This document shows positions 8,199 through 15,165 of a stretch of DNA of 22,557 nt, piece after piece; position 1 is the first letter of the stretch; every line of letters begins with the position of its first letter. The notes under the pieces were generated by a model. It had not been told where the DNA came from. It saw only the letters and a list, made by a program, of their open reading frames with translations, and searched no databases. Source of the DNA: CAYSRM01 sp964475205 (GTDB lineage Bacteria > Verrucomicrobiota > Kiritimatiellia > UBA8416 > CAYSRM01); contig CAYYVQ010000053.1 in the NCBI GenBank assembly GCA_964475205.1, positions 1-22,557 on the forward strand. Direction: 5' to 3'. Made by a program: the position numbers and the translations under genes.

Positions 8199-9214
8199 CA
8201 AGAGGGGCTGCCTGGGGCAACCTGCTCTTCGGATGGAGACTCGCTTTGCTTATTTTGGTTGTCCTGTGCCGGTTTACCGGCTTTTTTTATGTAGTCGATT
8301 ATTCCTTCAGCCAGCGATTCTCCCAGGGTACGAATATATTCGGTATTGTGCAGTTTCTCAGCATCATTCCTGTTGGTCAGGAACCCGCATTCGACAAGTA
8401 TCGCCGGGCAGGTTGCGTTGCGAAGAATGCTGAATCTGGCTCGCTTTATTCCACGGTCTGTTGCGGACATATTGCGAACCAGGCGTGAGTGGACGTTGTG
8501 TGCCAGGATGATGTTTTGAGTGTTGAATCTATTGCCTGGAAAAGGGGCTGCATTTCCGTACTGTCGGCCATGAGTTGAAGCCGCCCCGGCAGGCGGAAGG
8601 ATAAAGGTTTCAATACCCTCAGCGCTGCGGTTCGATGCTGCATTCAGGTGGATGCTGACAAGAATGTCGGCGTTGTTTTTTGTGGCGATGGCGTTACGGG
8701 ATTTCAGCCCCACACTTTTGTCTGATTCACGCGCAAGACTTAGCGGTATTCCCTGTTCTTTCAGTTTTGTGGCAGCGCTTTTTGCTATATCCAGAACGAT
8801 ATCTTTTTCGTCGCGGTGCCCCATGACCGTTGCTCCTGAATCTGATCCGCCGTGGCCGGGGTCAAGAAAAACATTTTCCACGCTGATTTGGTTGAGAAAC
8901 TTTTCCGGGCTGAGCAACGGTAGAAGGGTGAGGCGCATGTCCTGCGTTGACAGGGTAAGCCTTTTCCGCCTCTTGTGTGCGGGCTTGCTCAGCCAGACTA
9001 TCATACCGTCAAAGAACATTTTCCTGCTGTGGTGGAAGAACCGGACTTGTCTGCCGTTTATGCGGAAAGTGGCGGAATCTTTTGTGCTTTTTTCTATCTC
9101 GATCGCATGGATGTTCCCGGCCGAACTCAGCCGGGTTCTTCCTTCAATATGCCGGCACGAGGCGCATCCGCACAGGTTAAAGGCAAGCAGCATTATGATG
9201 GTCTTGTTACACAT
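8198..9214 (-). CDS. N-acetylmuramoyl-L-alanine amidase (Amidase_3), probable lipoprotein
   Basis: Zinc enzyme that cleaves the bond between N-acetylmuramic acid and the stem peptide of peptidoglycan, acting outside the cytoplasmic membrane. The 338-residue protein opens with a short hydrophobic signal (TIIMLLAFNLCGCASC) that has a lipobox-like LCGC; the Cys at -2 is unusual, so lipidation is likely but not certain. Residues about 30-110 form a small substrate- or wall-binding region with NGRQVRFFHHSRKMFFDG and WLSKP, like the N-terminal domains of Verrucomicrobia amidases. The Amidase_3 domain spans about 114-310: zinc ligands His121 (DPGHGG), Glu136 (DEKDI), His189 (SIHLNA), and catalytic Glu275 (VECGFLTN). 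The tail is low-complexity and rich in Gln, Ser and Pro. No clear ribosome site precedes the ATG; Met8 is an alternative start. Divergent from the TPR gene across 642 bases. Confidence 0.93.
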   Translation of the reverse strand: MCNKTIIMLLAFNLCGCASCRHIEGRTRLSSAGNIHAIEIEKSTKDSATFRINGRQVRFFHHSRKMFFDGMIVWLSKPAHKRRKRLTLSTQDMRLTLLPLLSPEKFLNQISVENVFLDPGHGGSDSGATVMGHRDEKDIVLDIAKSAATKLKEQGIPLSLARESDKSVGLKSRNAIATKNNADILVSIHLNAASNRSAEGIETFILPPAGAASTHGRQYGNAAPFPGNRFNTQNIILAHNVHSRLVRNMSATDRGIKRARFSILRNATCPAILVECGFLTNRNDAEKLHNTEYIRTLGESLAEGIIDYIKKAGKPAQDNQNKQSESPSEEQVAPGSPS

Positions 9215-9313
9215 AATTTGAACTCAACTACGAACAATATCAGCAGACGGCCAGACACGCAACACGTTGCCGCAGGATTCGTATTTTGACAGACACGTCT
9301 GACGGCTCCAGGC

Positions 9314-9492
9314 TAACCTGATCTATTCATAAAAATCTGTTACGAGTGTGCGTATCACTTCATCTCAACGACTTTGCTGGCCAGCCGATCTTGACGTATG
9401 TTTATACGCCTTCACCCGGCTCTCTGCCCAAAGCCATTGATCTAAAGCAACATGCGCACTCTCATCACGAAGTTGATGAATAGATCAGGCTA
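9314..9492. mobile_element. MITE-like element with terminal inverted repeats
   Basis: TAACCTGATCTATTCAT at 9314-9330 reappears as its reverse complement at 9476-9492 with one mismatch. Similarity continues inward for roughly 20 bases on both sides (GAGTGTGCG against GAGAGTGCGC). The element is 179 bp and too short for a transposase. Both ends are bounded by TA, which could be a TA target duplication as in IS630/Tc1-type elements, but the TA could equally belong to the repeat. A third copy of the end lies at 12324-12339. Read on the minus strand, part of the interior is open and gives a short peptide I could not recognise. Confidence 0.55.
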
Positions 9493-9809
9493 ATATGTAA
9501 CCGGTATTTCTTACATGATTTTGTAGATGCTTGTACGCCATACGGCGTAAGAGCGCAGAAAGCGCTGGTGCGGGGGCGCGAATTAGTAAAACGAAGGAGC
9601 AGCCGTATAGACATAGTGCAATCTGAAGTTTTGTCAATTCGTGGCCTCGCAGTGGCGCTATACGCGTTGGCAGTATGAATTCTGTGAGATATTCGGGCTT
9701 GCACAGGGCGGCTCTCATTTCCGATGTCCGTAAAGGAAAAGCATAAGGAGAACTGCCGCATAATGCTTGCCTCTCGTGTGTTTTTCGTGTTCAATAGTCC
9801 ATTGAGCTG
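9493..9809. other. Unassigned gap between MITE-like element and TPR gene
   Basis: No convincing gene. Open frames on the minus strand exist (for example 9485-9718 and 9465-9794) but give Cys/Arg/Leu-rich translations with no motif, and two overlapping frames are open at once, which argues against coding. Short inverted repeats are visible: TACGCC/GGCGTA around 9535-9550, AGCGC/GCGCT around 9553-9566, and CGTATAG (9604-9610) with CTATACG (9658-9664). It may be a decayed gene, a further repeat element or a structured RNA; the sequence does not decide. Confidence 0.35.
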
Positions 9810-9838
9810 TTGACGCAGATTAAAAAACTACATCGAAT
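9810..9838 (+). promoter_or_regulatory. Weak candidate promoter for the TPR gene
   Basis: TTGACG at 9810-9815 is followed by a 17-base spacer and TCGAAT at 9833-9838. The -35 match is good and the -10 match is fair. Transcription would begin only about 10 bases before the ribosome site GGGAG at 9847-9851, giving a very short leader, so this may be coincidental. Confidence 0.28.
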
Positions 9839-9856
9839 GAATAAGCGGGAGTTATT

Positions 9857-11245
9857 ATGGCAGAAGTAGGGCTTAACAGTGTTTCCGGAAATCTCAAAGA
9901 GCTTTACAACAAGGGGCTGGCGGCCTATGAGAAGGGAAACTATGACTATTCTATCGATTTGTTTTTTTCCTGTGTAGAAATGGAGCCCAGATTTCTTGCA
10001 GCGAGGAAGTATCTGCGCTCTACTGAGATACGGAAATTTCAAAAAACCGGGAAAGGCTCTTTTGCGCACGTCTTGTCTTCCGTAACCGGGCTGCCGGACT
10101 ACCTTAAGATGATGACTCTCTTAAAATCAGGCAAGGCCGAGCAGGCGGTTCTCTCTGCAGAGAAGCTGTTGCGGAATGATCCGTTAAACAAGAAATATAT
10201 CATGGCCTTTGTGCATGCCGCAAGCGCCGCCGGACTTCCCGAGGCTGCAATTCATACCCTTGAGCTGGCCCATGAGCATTACCAGAACGACATCAGGATT
10301 TTGAACTGGCTTGGCAGCCTTTATATTAAAACAGGCAAGACTCGTTCCGCGCGATCATGTTTTGAAAGTTTGTGCGAGCTGTGTCCCAACGACCCCAACG
10401 CGTTGAAATCTCTTAAGGATGTGATGGCCCTGGACAGCATGAACACCGATGGATGGAGCGAAGCCGCTGAGAGGGGTGGGACTTACCGTGACATGATAAG
10501 GGATACCGATGAGGCGACCAGACTGGAGATGGAATCGAAAGCCGTAAAGACAGATAAGGACTCCGATTCATTGATTGCCCATCTTGAACAGCGTATAAAA
10601 GAAGAGCCGGAGAATCTCAATCATTACAAGGCTCTTTCCCGCCTGTATGTTCAGAATAAGAAGTATGGCCGAGCCATCGAAGTTCTTGATCGAGGCCTTG
10701 AGGTTACATCTTCGGATCCTGAGCTGGATAATGCCAAAAGTGAAATACGAGTGCAGCAATTTGACCATGAAATTGACACGTTAAGGCAGCAGGGCGACGA
10801 GCAGGGAGCCGAGGCGAAGGAGAAAGAGAAGGTCCAGTACGTTTTTAACAATCTGCAGCAGCGGGTTAAGAGGTATCCGAACGATTTGAAACTGCGGTTT
10901 GACTGGGGGCTGATGTTGTTCGAGAATGAAAACTATAACGAAGCAATACAACAGTTTCAGCTTGCGCAGCGCAGTCCCAAATACAGGACAAGGGCATTTT
11001 ATTATCTTGCAATGTGCTTTAAGCAGAAGAAGCAATATGATATGGCCAGTGAACAACTGGAAAAGGCGTCTTCGGAGCTTTCTGTGATGGATGAGAGCAA
11101 GAAGGACATTGTGTATGAGCTGGGGCAGATTGCCGAGATACTCGGCAACACCGAAGAAGCTGCCAGGCATTACAAGCAGATATACCAGGTTGATATTGGC
11201 TATCGCGATGTGGCTGAAAAAGTTGAGAAAGTGTATGGCTCCTGA
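9857..11245 (+). CDS. Tetratricopeptide repeat protein
   Basis: A 462-residue soluble protein with no signal peptide or membrane segment; TPR proteins act as scaffolds, and no partner can be named. GGGAG at 9847-9851, five bases before the ATG, fixes the start. TPR-like helical pairs cover about residues 12-65 (ELYNKGLAAYEKGNYDYSID), 90-195 (LNWLGSLYIKTGKTRSARSC), 235-290 (HYKALSRLYVQNKKYGRAIE) and 345-455 (RFDWGLMLFENENYNEAIQQ, AFYYLAMCFKQKKQYDMASE). A charged, probably coiled region with few TPR residues (about 200-240 and 290-340) separates the groups. The GGTYRDMIRDTDEA segment near residue 210 looks conserved in similar PVC proteins as I remember them. It stands alone: divergent from the amidase and convergent with the exonuclease. 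Confidence 0.85.
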   Translation: MAEVGLNSVSGNLKELYNKGLAAYEKGNYDYSIDLFFSCVEMEPRFLAARKYLRSTEIRKFQKTGKGSFAHVLSSVTGLPDYLKMMTLLKSGKAEQAVLSAEKLLRNDPLNKKYIMAFVHAASAAGLPEAAIHTLELAHEHYQNDIRILNWLGSLYIKTGKTRSARSCFESLCELCPNDPNALKSLKDVMALDSMNTDGWSEAAERGGTYRDMIRDTDEATRLEMESKAVKTDKDSDSLIAHLEQRIKEEPENLNHYKALSRLYVQNKKYGRAIEVLDRGLEVTSSDPELDNAKSEIRVQQFDHEIDTLRQQGDEQGAEAKEKEKVQYVFNNLQQRVKRYPNDLKLRFDWGLMLFENENYNEAIQQFQLAQRSPKYRTRAFYYLAMCFKQKKQYDMASEQLEKASSELSVMDESKKDIVYELGQIAEILGNTEEAARHYKQIYQVDIGYRDVAEKVEKVYGS

Positions 11246-11321
11246 AGCAGTCTCACCCGCGATTTGTTATATCCAGGCCTCGTGAGAATTGCGGATTAGG
11301 GCCTTGGCGCCGGGGCGATTT

Positions 11322-12110
11322 TCATGAGGATTCTTCCGGTTCGGGCCATTTGCCGTTTATGGCGTTTCTTACTATGTCCTGCATGTCCCTGGGAAGGTTG
11401 CTTCTCAGCATCCATTTCGCAAAGCTCGGGTCGTTTTCGATAATGTCCCGGAGAAGTTCCCCTTTTCGTTTGCTGAAGTTCAGAACAATTTCTCTATCTT
11501 TCCATTTCAGCTTTCCGGTTTCATCAACCCATTGGGGTTTTTTCAGACTTGAGAATTTATCAAGCAGGTCAATATCCCGAGGCAAGTCGTGATATTTTTC
11601 TAACTGACCTTCCAGCACTTTGAGGGTTGCCGAGGCGTCTGCTTCTGCGCCGTGGGCATTATGGTGTGTTTCTCCGCAATAGAACTCAAGGGCGGCGGAA
11701 AGATCTCTGGGTTCCTTCTTGTGGAATATTCTCTGGGCGTCAACAATTCTGCGTCCGGATGTGTCAAATGAAATGCCTGAGCGTATGAATTCCTCTATCA
11801 GCATGGGAAGGTCATATCTGATTATGTTATAGCCGCAAAGATCTGCGCCAATGAGAAGTTCGCTGATTTTCGGCGCCACATCCGGAAAGATGGGGCAGTG
11901 GGCAACATCTTCATCTTTGATGCCGTGAATAGCTGTTGTTTCAGGCGGTATGGGTGTCTGTGGATTTACGCGGAAGATGTGAGTCGTTTTCTCTCCCCCG
12001 GGCTTAAGCATAATAATAGCGAGTTCGATCAGTCTATCTGCCCGTGGCGTGACGCCGGTTGCTTCTATATCAATGATTGCAAGAGGTCGTGTCAGAATGG
12101 ATTCGAGCAT
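11322..12110 (-). CDS. DnaQ-like 3'-5' exonuclease (DEDDh family) with ExoX-like C-terminal domain
   Basis: Predicted 3'-5' exonuclease on DNA (or RNA) in the cytoplasm. AGGA at 12117-12120, six bases before the ATG, supports the 262-residue form. All DEDDh residues are present: Asp14 and Glu16 in IDIEATG, Asp100 in GYNIIRYD, His153 and Asp158 in HNAHGAEAD. The domain covers about residues 8-170. Residues about 200-250 (WKDREIVLNFSKRKGELLRD, then FAKWMLRSNLP) resemble the small 'FGKHKGK ... YLxWL' domain found after exonuclease X and some DnaQ-like proteins. This favours a stand-alone repair or processing nuclease over the polymerase III proofreading subunit, so I give no symbol. It is convergent with the TPR gene and divergent from the kinase. 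Confidence 0.88.
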   Translation of the reverse strand: MLESILTRPLAIIDIEATGVTPRADRLIELAIIMLKPGGEKTTHIFRVNPQTPIPPETTAIHGIKDEDVAHCPIFPDVAPKISELLIGADLCGYNIIRYDLPMLIEEFIRSGISFDTSGRRIVDAQRIFHKKEPRDLSAALEFYCGETHHNAHGAEADASATLKVLEGQLEKYHDLPRDIDLLDKFSSLKKPQWVDETGKLKWKDREIVLNFSKRKGELLRDIIENDPSFAKWMLRSNLPRDMQDIVRNAINGKWPEPEESS

Positions 12111-12267
12111 TCAAAGTCCTTTCTTGTTCTTTTTATATCGATACCATATACGCATTGGCTATTTATAGCAAACTGAATGTCCAATTACCGAATAATAACC
12201 TTCTCCGTTGGGCTGACCATTTGTGGCGAAGACGTTCGTTTTTTACTGTCGGCTCGCTGCGCCCCCG

Positions 12268-12298
12268 CCTGCCCCCGACCAGCGGGAGGGCGGGCAGG
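12268..12298. repeat. Palindromic CCTGCC...GGCAGG element
   Basis: A 31-base GC-rich stretch starts with CCTGCCC and ends with its complement GGGCAGG; an inner CCG/CGG pair can extend the stem past a bulge. It lies in the exonuclease-kinase gap. The palindrome at 15070-15099 has the same type of ends (CCTGCC and CAGG) and nearly the same length, suggesting a family of short inserted palindromes. There is no T run, so it is not a terminator. Confidence 0.55.
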
Positions 12299-12323
12299 TT
12301 GTGGTTGTGGCAAACCGTGCGCG

Positions 12324-12339
12324 TGAATAGATCAGGTTA
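12324..12339 (-). repeat. Solo copy of the MITE-like terminal repeat
   Basis: The reverse complement of this segment begins TAACCTGATCTATTCA, identical over 16 bases to the left end of the 179-bp element at 9314-9492, and is followed by CGCGCAC, similar to the GTGCGC inside that element. I found no matching second end nearby, so it may be a fragment of a deleted copy. Confidence 0.55.
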
Positions 12340-12393
12340 AACCTTTTTTTCTGATTGTTCGAAAATTTACTGTAATTATAATAAAAAAAGGTT
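12340..12393 (+). promoter_or_regulatory. Candidate kinase promoter inside an 11-bp inverted repeat
   Basis: A perfect TATAAT at 12377-12382 lies 16 bases after TTGTTC at 12355-12360 (3 of 6 to the -35 consensus), about 80 bases before the kinase ATG. The pair is enclosed by a perfect inverted repeat: AACCTTTTTTT at 12340-12350 and AAAAAAAGGTT at 12383-12393. The repeat could be an operator or part of a repeat element; transcription would start near its right arm. Confidence 0.45.
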
Positions 12394-12461
12394 GCTGCTC
12401 CCAGCGTGTGAATCCCTGAGTGGTTACATAAACAGAATTTTTTGTGTGTTTAATTGATCTT

Positions 12462-14855
12462 ATGGTAGAGATAAGAGATAGTAGATTAGGAATGAAAGTT
12501 CACGCCCCATCAAATTACATGCCGGACCGGATCCTGGAAAAGGATGATGCTACTACTGTTATGATTTCGGCAGACCATAAAGCCGAAGGCACAGCGCAGG
12601 GTTCAACCGGCGACAGAATTCATGCGCATTATGCTATACGCGACAGGATCGGCGACGGCGGGATGGGCATAGTTTATCTGGCAAAGGATCGAAAGCTGGA
12701 TCGATATGTTGCAATTAAGAGGTTGAATAACAAAGCTCTGTCAGTGCCGTCGCTTAGGCGAAGATTTCTGCAGGAAGCCAGATCCGTAGCGGCTTTAAAC
12801 CATGTAAATATCATCCATGTTTACGCCTGGGGGGAAGACGACGAGGGCCCCTACATTGTCATGGAATATGTTTCCGGTCCGCCGCGGGAAACCATTGGTT
12901 GGCCAAGTGATCAGGGATATCCTCAACCCCCGTTTTCACTTGAGCAGCGTGTTTCCAGCCAGGGACAACTGGGTTTGGACGATGCTATCGAACTGATAAT
13001 AAAAATCGGTCAGGCCGTATCTTATGCCCACGCCAATAATGTAATTCATCGCGACATTAAACCTGCCAACATTCTTCTTACCGCTGACGAACAGCCTAAG
13101 ATTGCTGATTTCGGACTTGCCAGGTTAGTCAGGGCAGAAGAGAGCAAGTTGACCATGTCAGGCGAAAAACTGCTGTCATTAGGCTATGGCGCTCCGGAAC
13201 AGGAAAATAACGCGGGACTGTCCGACGAGCGTTCAGATATCTACGGACTGGGCGCTTTGTTGTACTTTGCCATTACCGGTCAGAATCCGCGTTATTTTAG
13301 AGATTCTGACATTCCATCGCCTTTAAGGGATGTGTTGAGTAAAGCGATGGCGACTGACCGCGAAAAACGCTGGCAGACTGCGCAATCATTTACTGAAGCA
13401 TTGGGGGCTATTCTTGAACACAAAAATGATAATCAACCAACTGTAAAAACAACCTGGCGTTGCAAGTGGTGTGATACCGTCAATCCACTGAGTTTGCGTT
13501 ACTGCGGAGAATGCGGCTGGGACGGTGCGGAGGAGTGCGCCGAATGCGGGCAAAGAACGTTCTTCGGGGTTCAGTTTTGCGGCAAATGCGGAGCTGACGC
13601 GCGTAGCTATGAAGCTATTCAGATGATAATTGCCCGTATGGAAAAATTCATGCAACAACGGCAGTTTGAAAAGGTTCTTTCTTTTGCCGGACGTACCCTG
13701 GGGTTTGAACCTGCCGGTGAAACAGGACATGCTTTGTTAAAACGGATGCAATCATTGCGAGAGGAGGCAGAAAAAGCAATTGCCCGGTGCGAGCGTCTGC
13801 GGGAACGAATAGGTATTGAGCTTCAATCGCAGAATTATGAGCGCGCAAAAGCGCAAATTGAAAAATACCGGGAATTATCAACCGACAGCAATGAATTTGA
13901 AGAAGAGCTTTCGAGGCTGCCTGCTTTGCTTCTTGACCGCGACCTTGCTCGCGCAAAGACTGCCATGCGCAATAAAGACAGGGACACCGCCGCAGAGATC
14001 TGTCGAAAAATAATTTCCAGGTATCCTGAAAACAGGGAATGCACTGTTTTGCTGCGGAAAATTCGCGCATATAATACAAACGCACACATGCATAAGTTTC
14101 TGGTATTGGGTGTTTTGGCAATTATTCTTTATGTCTTAAGTTTGCCGCCCATATTGCGCTTGAATCCAAAACTCCTGAGATCCAATTTCTGGAGGCATAA
14201 TTTTTTCGGGCCTGCCATTGTATTGTATAATGAATCAGGGTCGGGACCGTTGCTGACGGATTATGCTTCTTTGTGGGGAATTAAGGAACCAATCGGATTT
14301 AATCCTTACAGCCACCCTGCCGAAGAGGCAGAAGCGATGATAGGGGCCTCAGAAACACTTTCCCCGGCACTCAAAAATCTTCTAAAAAGCTACAATAAGC
14401 GTATTGCTGCAATTGAGGCAAAGCATTTGCAACGTCAGAAGATGCTGCCTGAAGAATATCTGCGGGCCCTGGATGATTTTAAGGAGCAACGGCGCAATGC
14501 GGGAGATTTCGAGGGATGGGAACTTGCCCGGCGCGAGCGGGACCGTTTTGTCCGAGAGCGTACTTTGTCCCCGACCGGCGGAGTAGGCGGCAGCATAGAA
14601 TTGTCTGGGATGCGGGCAAAACATCTTGAAAAATGGGAAAATCTGGCTGATGACCATGCCGGTAGAATCGTCAAAGCAACTGAAAAAATACTGACAAAGT
14701 TGAAAGAGAAATTATCAGTAAAAACCAAATCCGGAGACATGGATGAAGCCAGGCGGATAAATGCTGAAATAACGCGCATCACAAGCAACGCCGTTTATAT
14801 CTCAGCTAAAAAACGGCTCGAGCGCTCTCCGCGCTCTCGCCATGAAATTCCGTGA
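12462..14855 (+). CDS. Membrane-anchored Hanks-type Ser/Thr protein kinase with double zinc ribbon
   Basis: Predicted signalling kinase. The start is uncertain: GTG 12444, ATG 12462 and ATG 12492 are all in frame with no good ribosome site; 12462 gives 797 residues. Kinase domain about 55-320: glycine loop GDGGMG near residue 64, Lys in VAIKRL, catalytic loop VIHRDIKPANILL near 194, DFG near 215, and SDERSDIYGLGALLYF. The activation segment ends GYGAPEQ where GTPxYMAPEQ is usual. Residues about 330-376 hold four CxxC knuckles (CKWC, CGEC, CAEC, CGKC), that is, two zinc ribbons. A helical, charged region follows, then one membrane segment near 545-567 (FLVLGVLAIILYVLSL). The roughly 230-residue C-terminal part lies outside and contains two coiled repeats with an AGDFEGW / SGDMDEA core, typical of PVC proteins as I know them. 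No partner phosphatase is adjacent. Confidence 0.9.
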   Translation: MVEIRDSRLGMKVHAPSNYMPDRILEKDDATTVMISADHKAEGTAQGSTGDRIHAHYAIRDRIGDGGMGIVYLAKDRKLDRYVAIKRLNNKALSVPSLRRRFLQEARSVAALNHVNIIHVYAWGEDDEGPYIVMEYVSGPPRETIGWPSDQGYPQPPFSLEQRVSSQGQLGLDDAIELIIKIGQAVSYAHANNVIHRDIKPANILLTADEQPKIADFGLARLVRAEESKLTMSGEKLLSLGYGAPEQENNAGLSDERSDIYGLGALLYFAITGQNPRYFRDSDIPSPLRDVLSKAMATDREKRWQTAQSFTEALGAILEHKNDNQPTVKTTWRCKWCDTVNPLSLRYCGECGWDGAEECAECGQRTFFGVQFCGKCGADARSYEAIQMIIARMEKFMQQRQFEKVLSFAGRTLGFEPAGETGHALLKRMQSLREEAEKAIARCERLRERIGIELQSQNYERAKAQIEKYRELSTDSNEFEEELSRLPALLLDRDLARAKTAMRNKDRDTAAEICRKIISRYPENRECTVLLRKIRAYNTNAHMHKFLVLGVLAIILYVLSLPPILRLNPKLLRSNFWRHNFFGPAIVLYNESGSGPLLTDYASLWGIKEPIGFNPYSHPAEEAEAMIGASETLSPALKNLLKSYNKRIAAIEAKHLQRQKMLPEEYLRALDDFKEQRRNAGDFEGWELARRERDRFVRERTLSPTGGVGGSIELSGMRAKHLEKWENLADDHAGRIVKATEKILTKLKEKLSVKTKSGDMDEARRINAEITRITSNAVYISAKKRLERSPRSRHEIP

Positions 14856-14924
14856 GATATGCGGGTTGACGAGAAAATTGGTGAAATGCGGATTGAAGCA
14901 ATGATCCTTAATCCGGCAGTAGAA

Positions 14925-14955
14925 AACCACTAATGGACACTAAATAGCACTAATG
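14925..14955 (-). repeat. GTG-rich 30-base repeat, copy 1
   Basis: Read on the minus strand this is three ATTAGTG-like units (ATTAGTG, TTTAGTG, ATTAGTG) ending in GTGGTT. It is the inverted partner of copy 2 at 15055-15114, which has the same frame with ATTCGTG units. Both lie in the kinase-gltD gap. Similar 'ATTnGTG ... GTGGTT' repeats are, from memory, scattered in many environmental bacterial genomes. Confidence 0.5.
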
Positions 14956-15054
14956 TTTTGAAATAGCTGGAAAAAGCATCAAAAGAAAACTTCATGAGCA
15001 CATTGAACCCTGCACCAAATGGGTGCAGTTGCATTGTGGATAATACCCTCATTT

Positions 15055-15114
15055 ATTCGTGTCTATTCGCCTGCCTGTGCGTGTCCGCACGCAGACAGGT
15101 GTGCATTCGTGGTT
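15055..15114 (+). repeat. GTG-rich 30-base repeat, copy 2, split by a palindrome
   Basis: Bases 15055-15069 (ATTCGTGTCTATTCG) and 15100-15114 (TGTGCATTCGTGGTT) join into a 30-base unit matching inverted copy 1. Between them, 15070-15099 is a 30-base imperfect palindrome that starts CCTGCCTG and ends CAGACAGG. The continuity of the repeat across the palindrome indicates insertion into a pre-existing repeat. No direct duplication longer than one or two bases is obvious at the junctions. Confidence 0.55.
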
Positions 15115-15165
15115 CAACTGCTCTTTATAGGATGATTGGCAAAGTTCGTGGTCCGGGCTGAAAGA

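Noticed and set aside
9465..9794. Minus-strand open frame of 109 codons in the gap before the TPR gene
   Set aside because: It overlaps the right end of the MITE-like element and a second open frame, has no ribosome site or motif, and is better treated as unexplained non-coding sequence.
15010..15028. CTGCACC/GGTGCAG hairpin as a terminator for the kinase or gltD
   Set aside because: Only a 7-bp stem and no T run on either strand within ten bases, so termination is not supported.
8198..15165. Amidase, TPR protein, exonuclease and kinase as one undescribed defence or signalling system
   Set aside because: The genes alternate in strand, are separated by gaps holding independent repeat elements, and share no operon structure; nothing in the sequence links them functionally.
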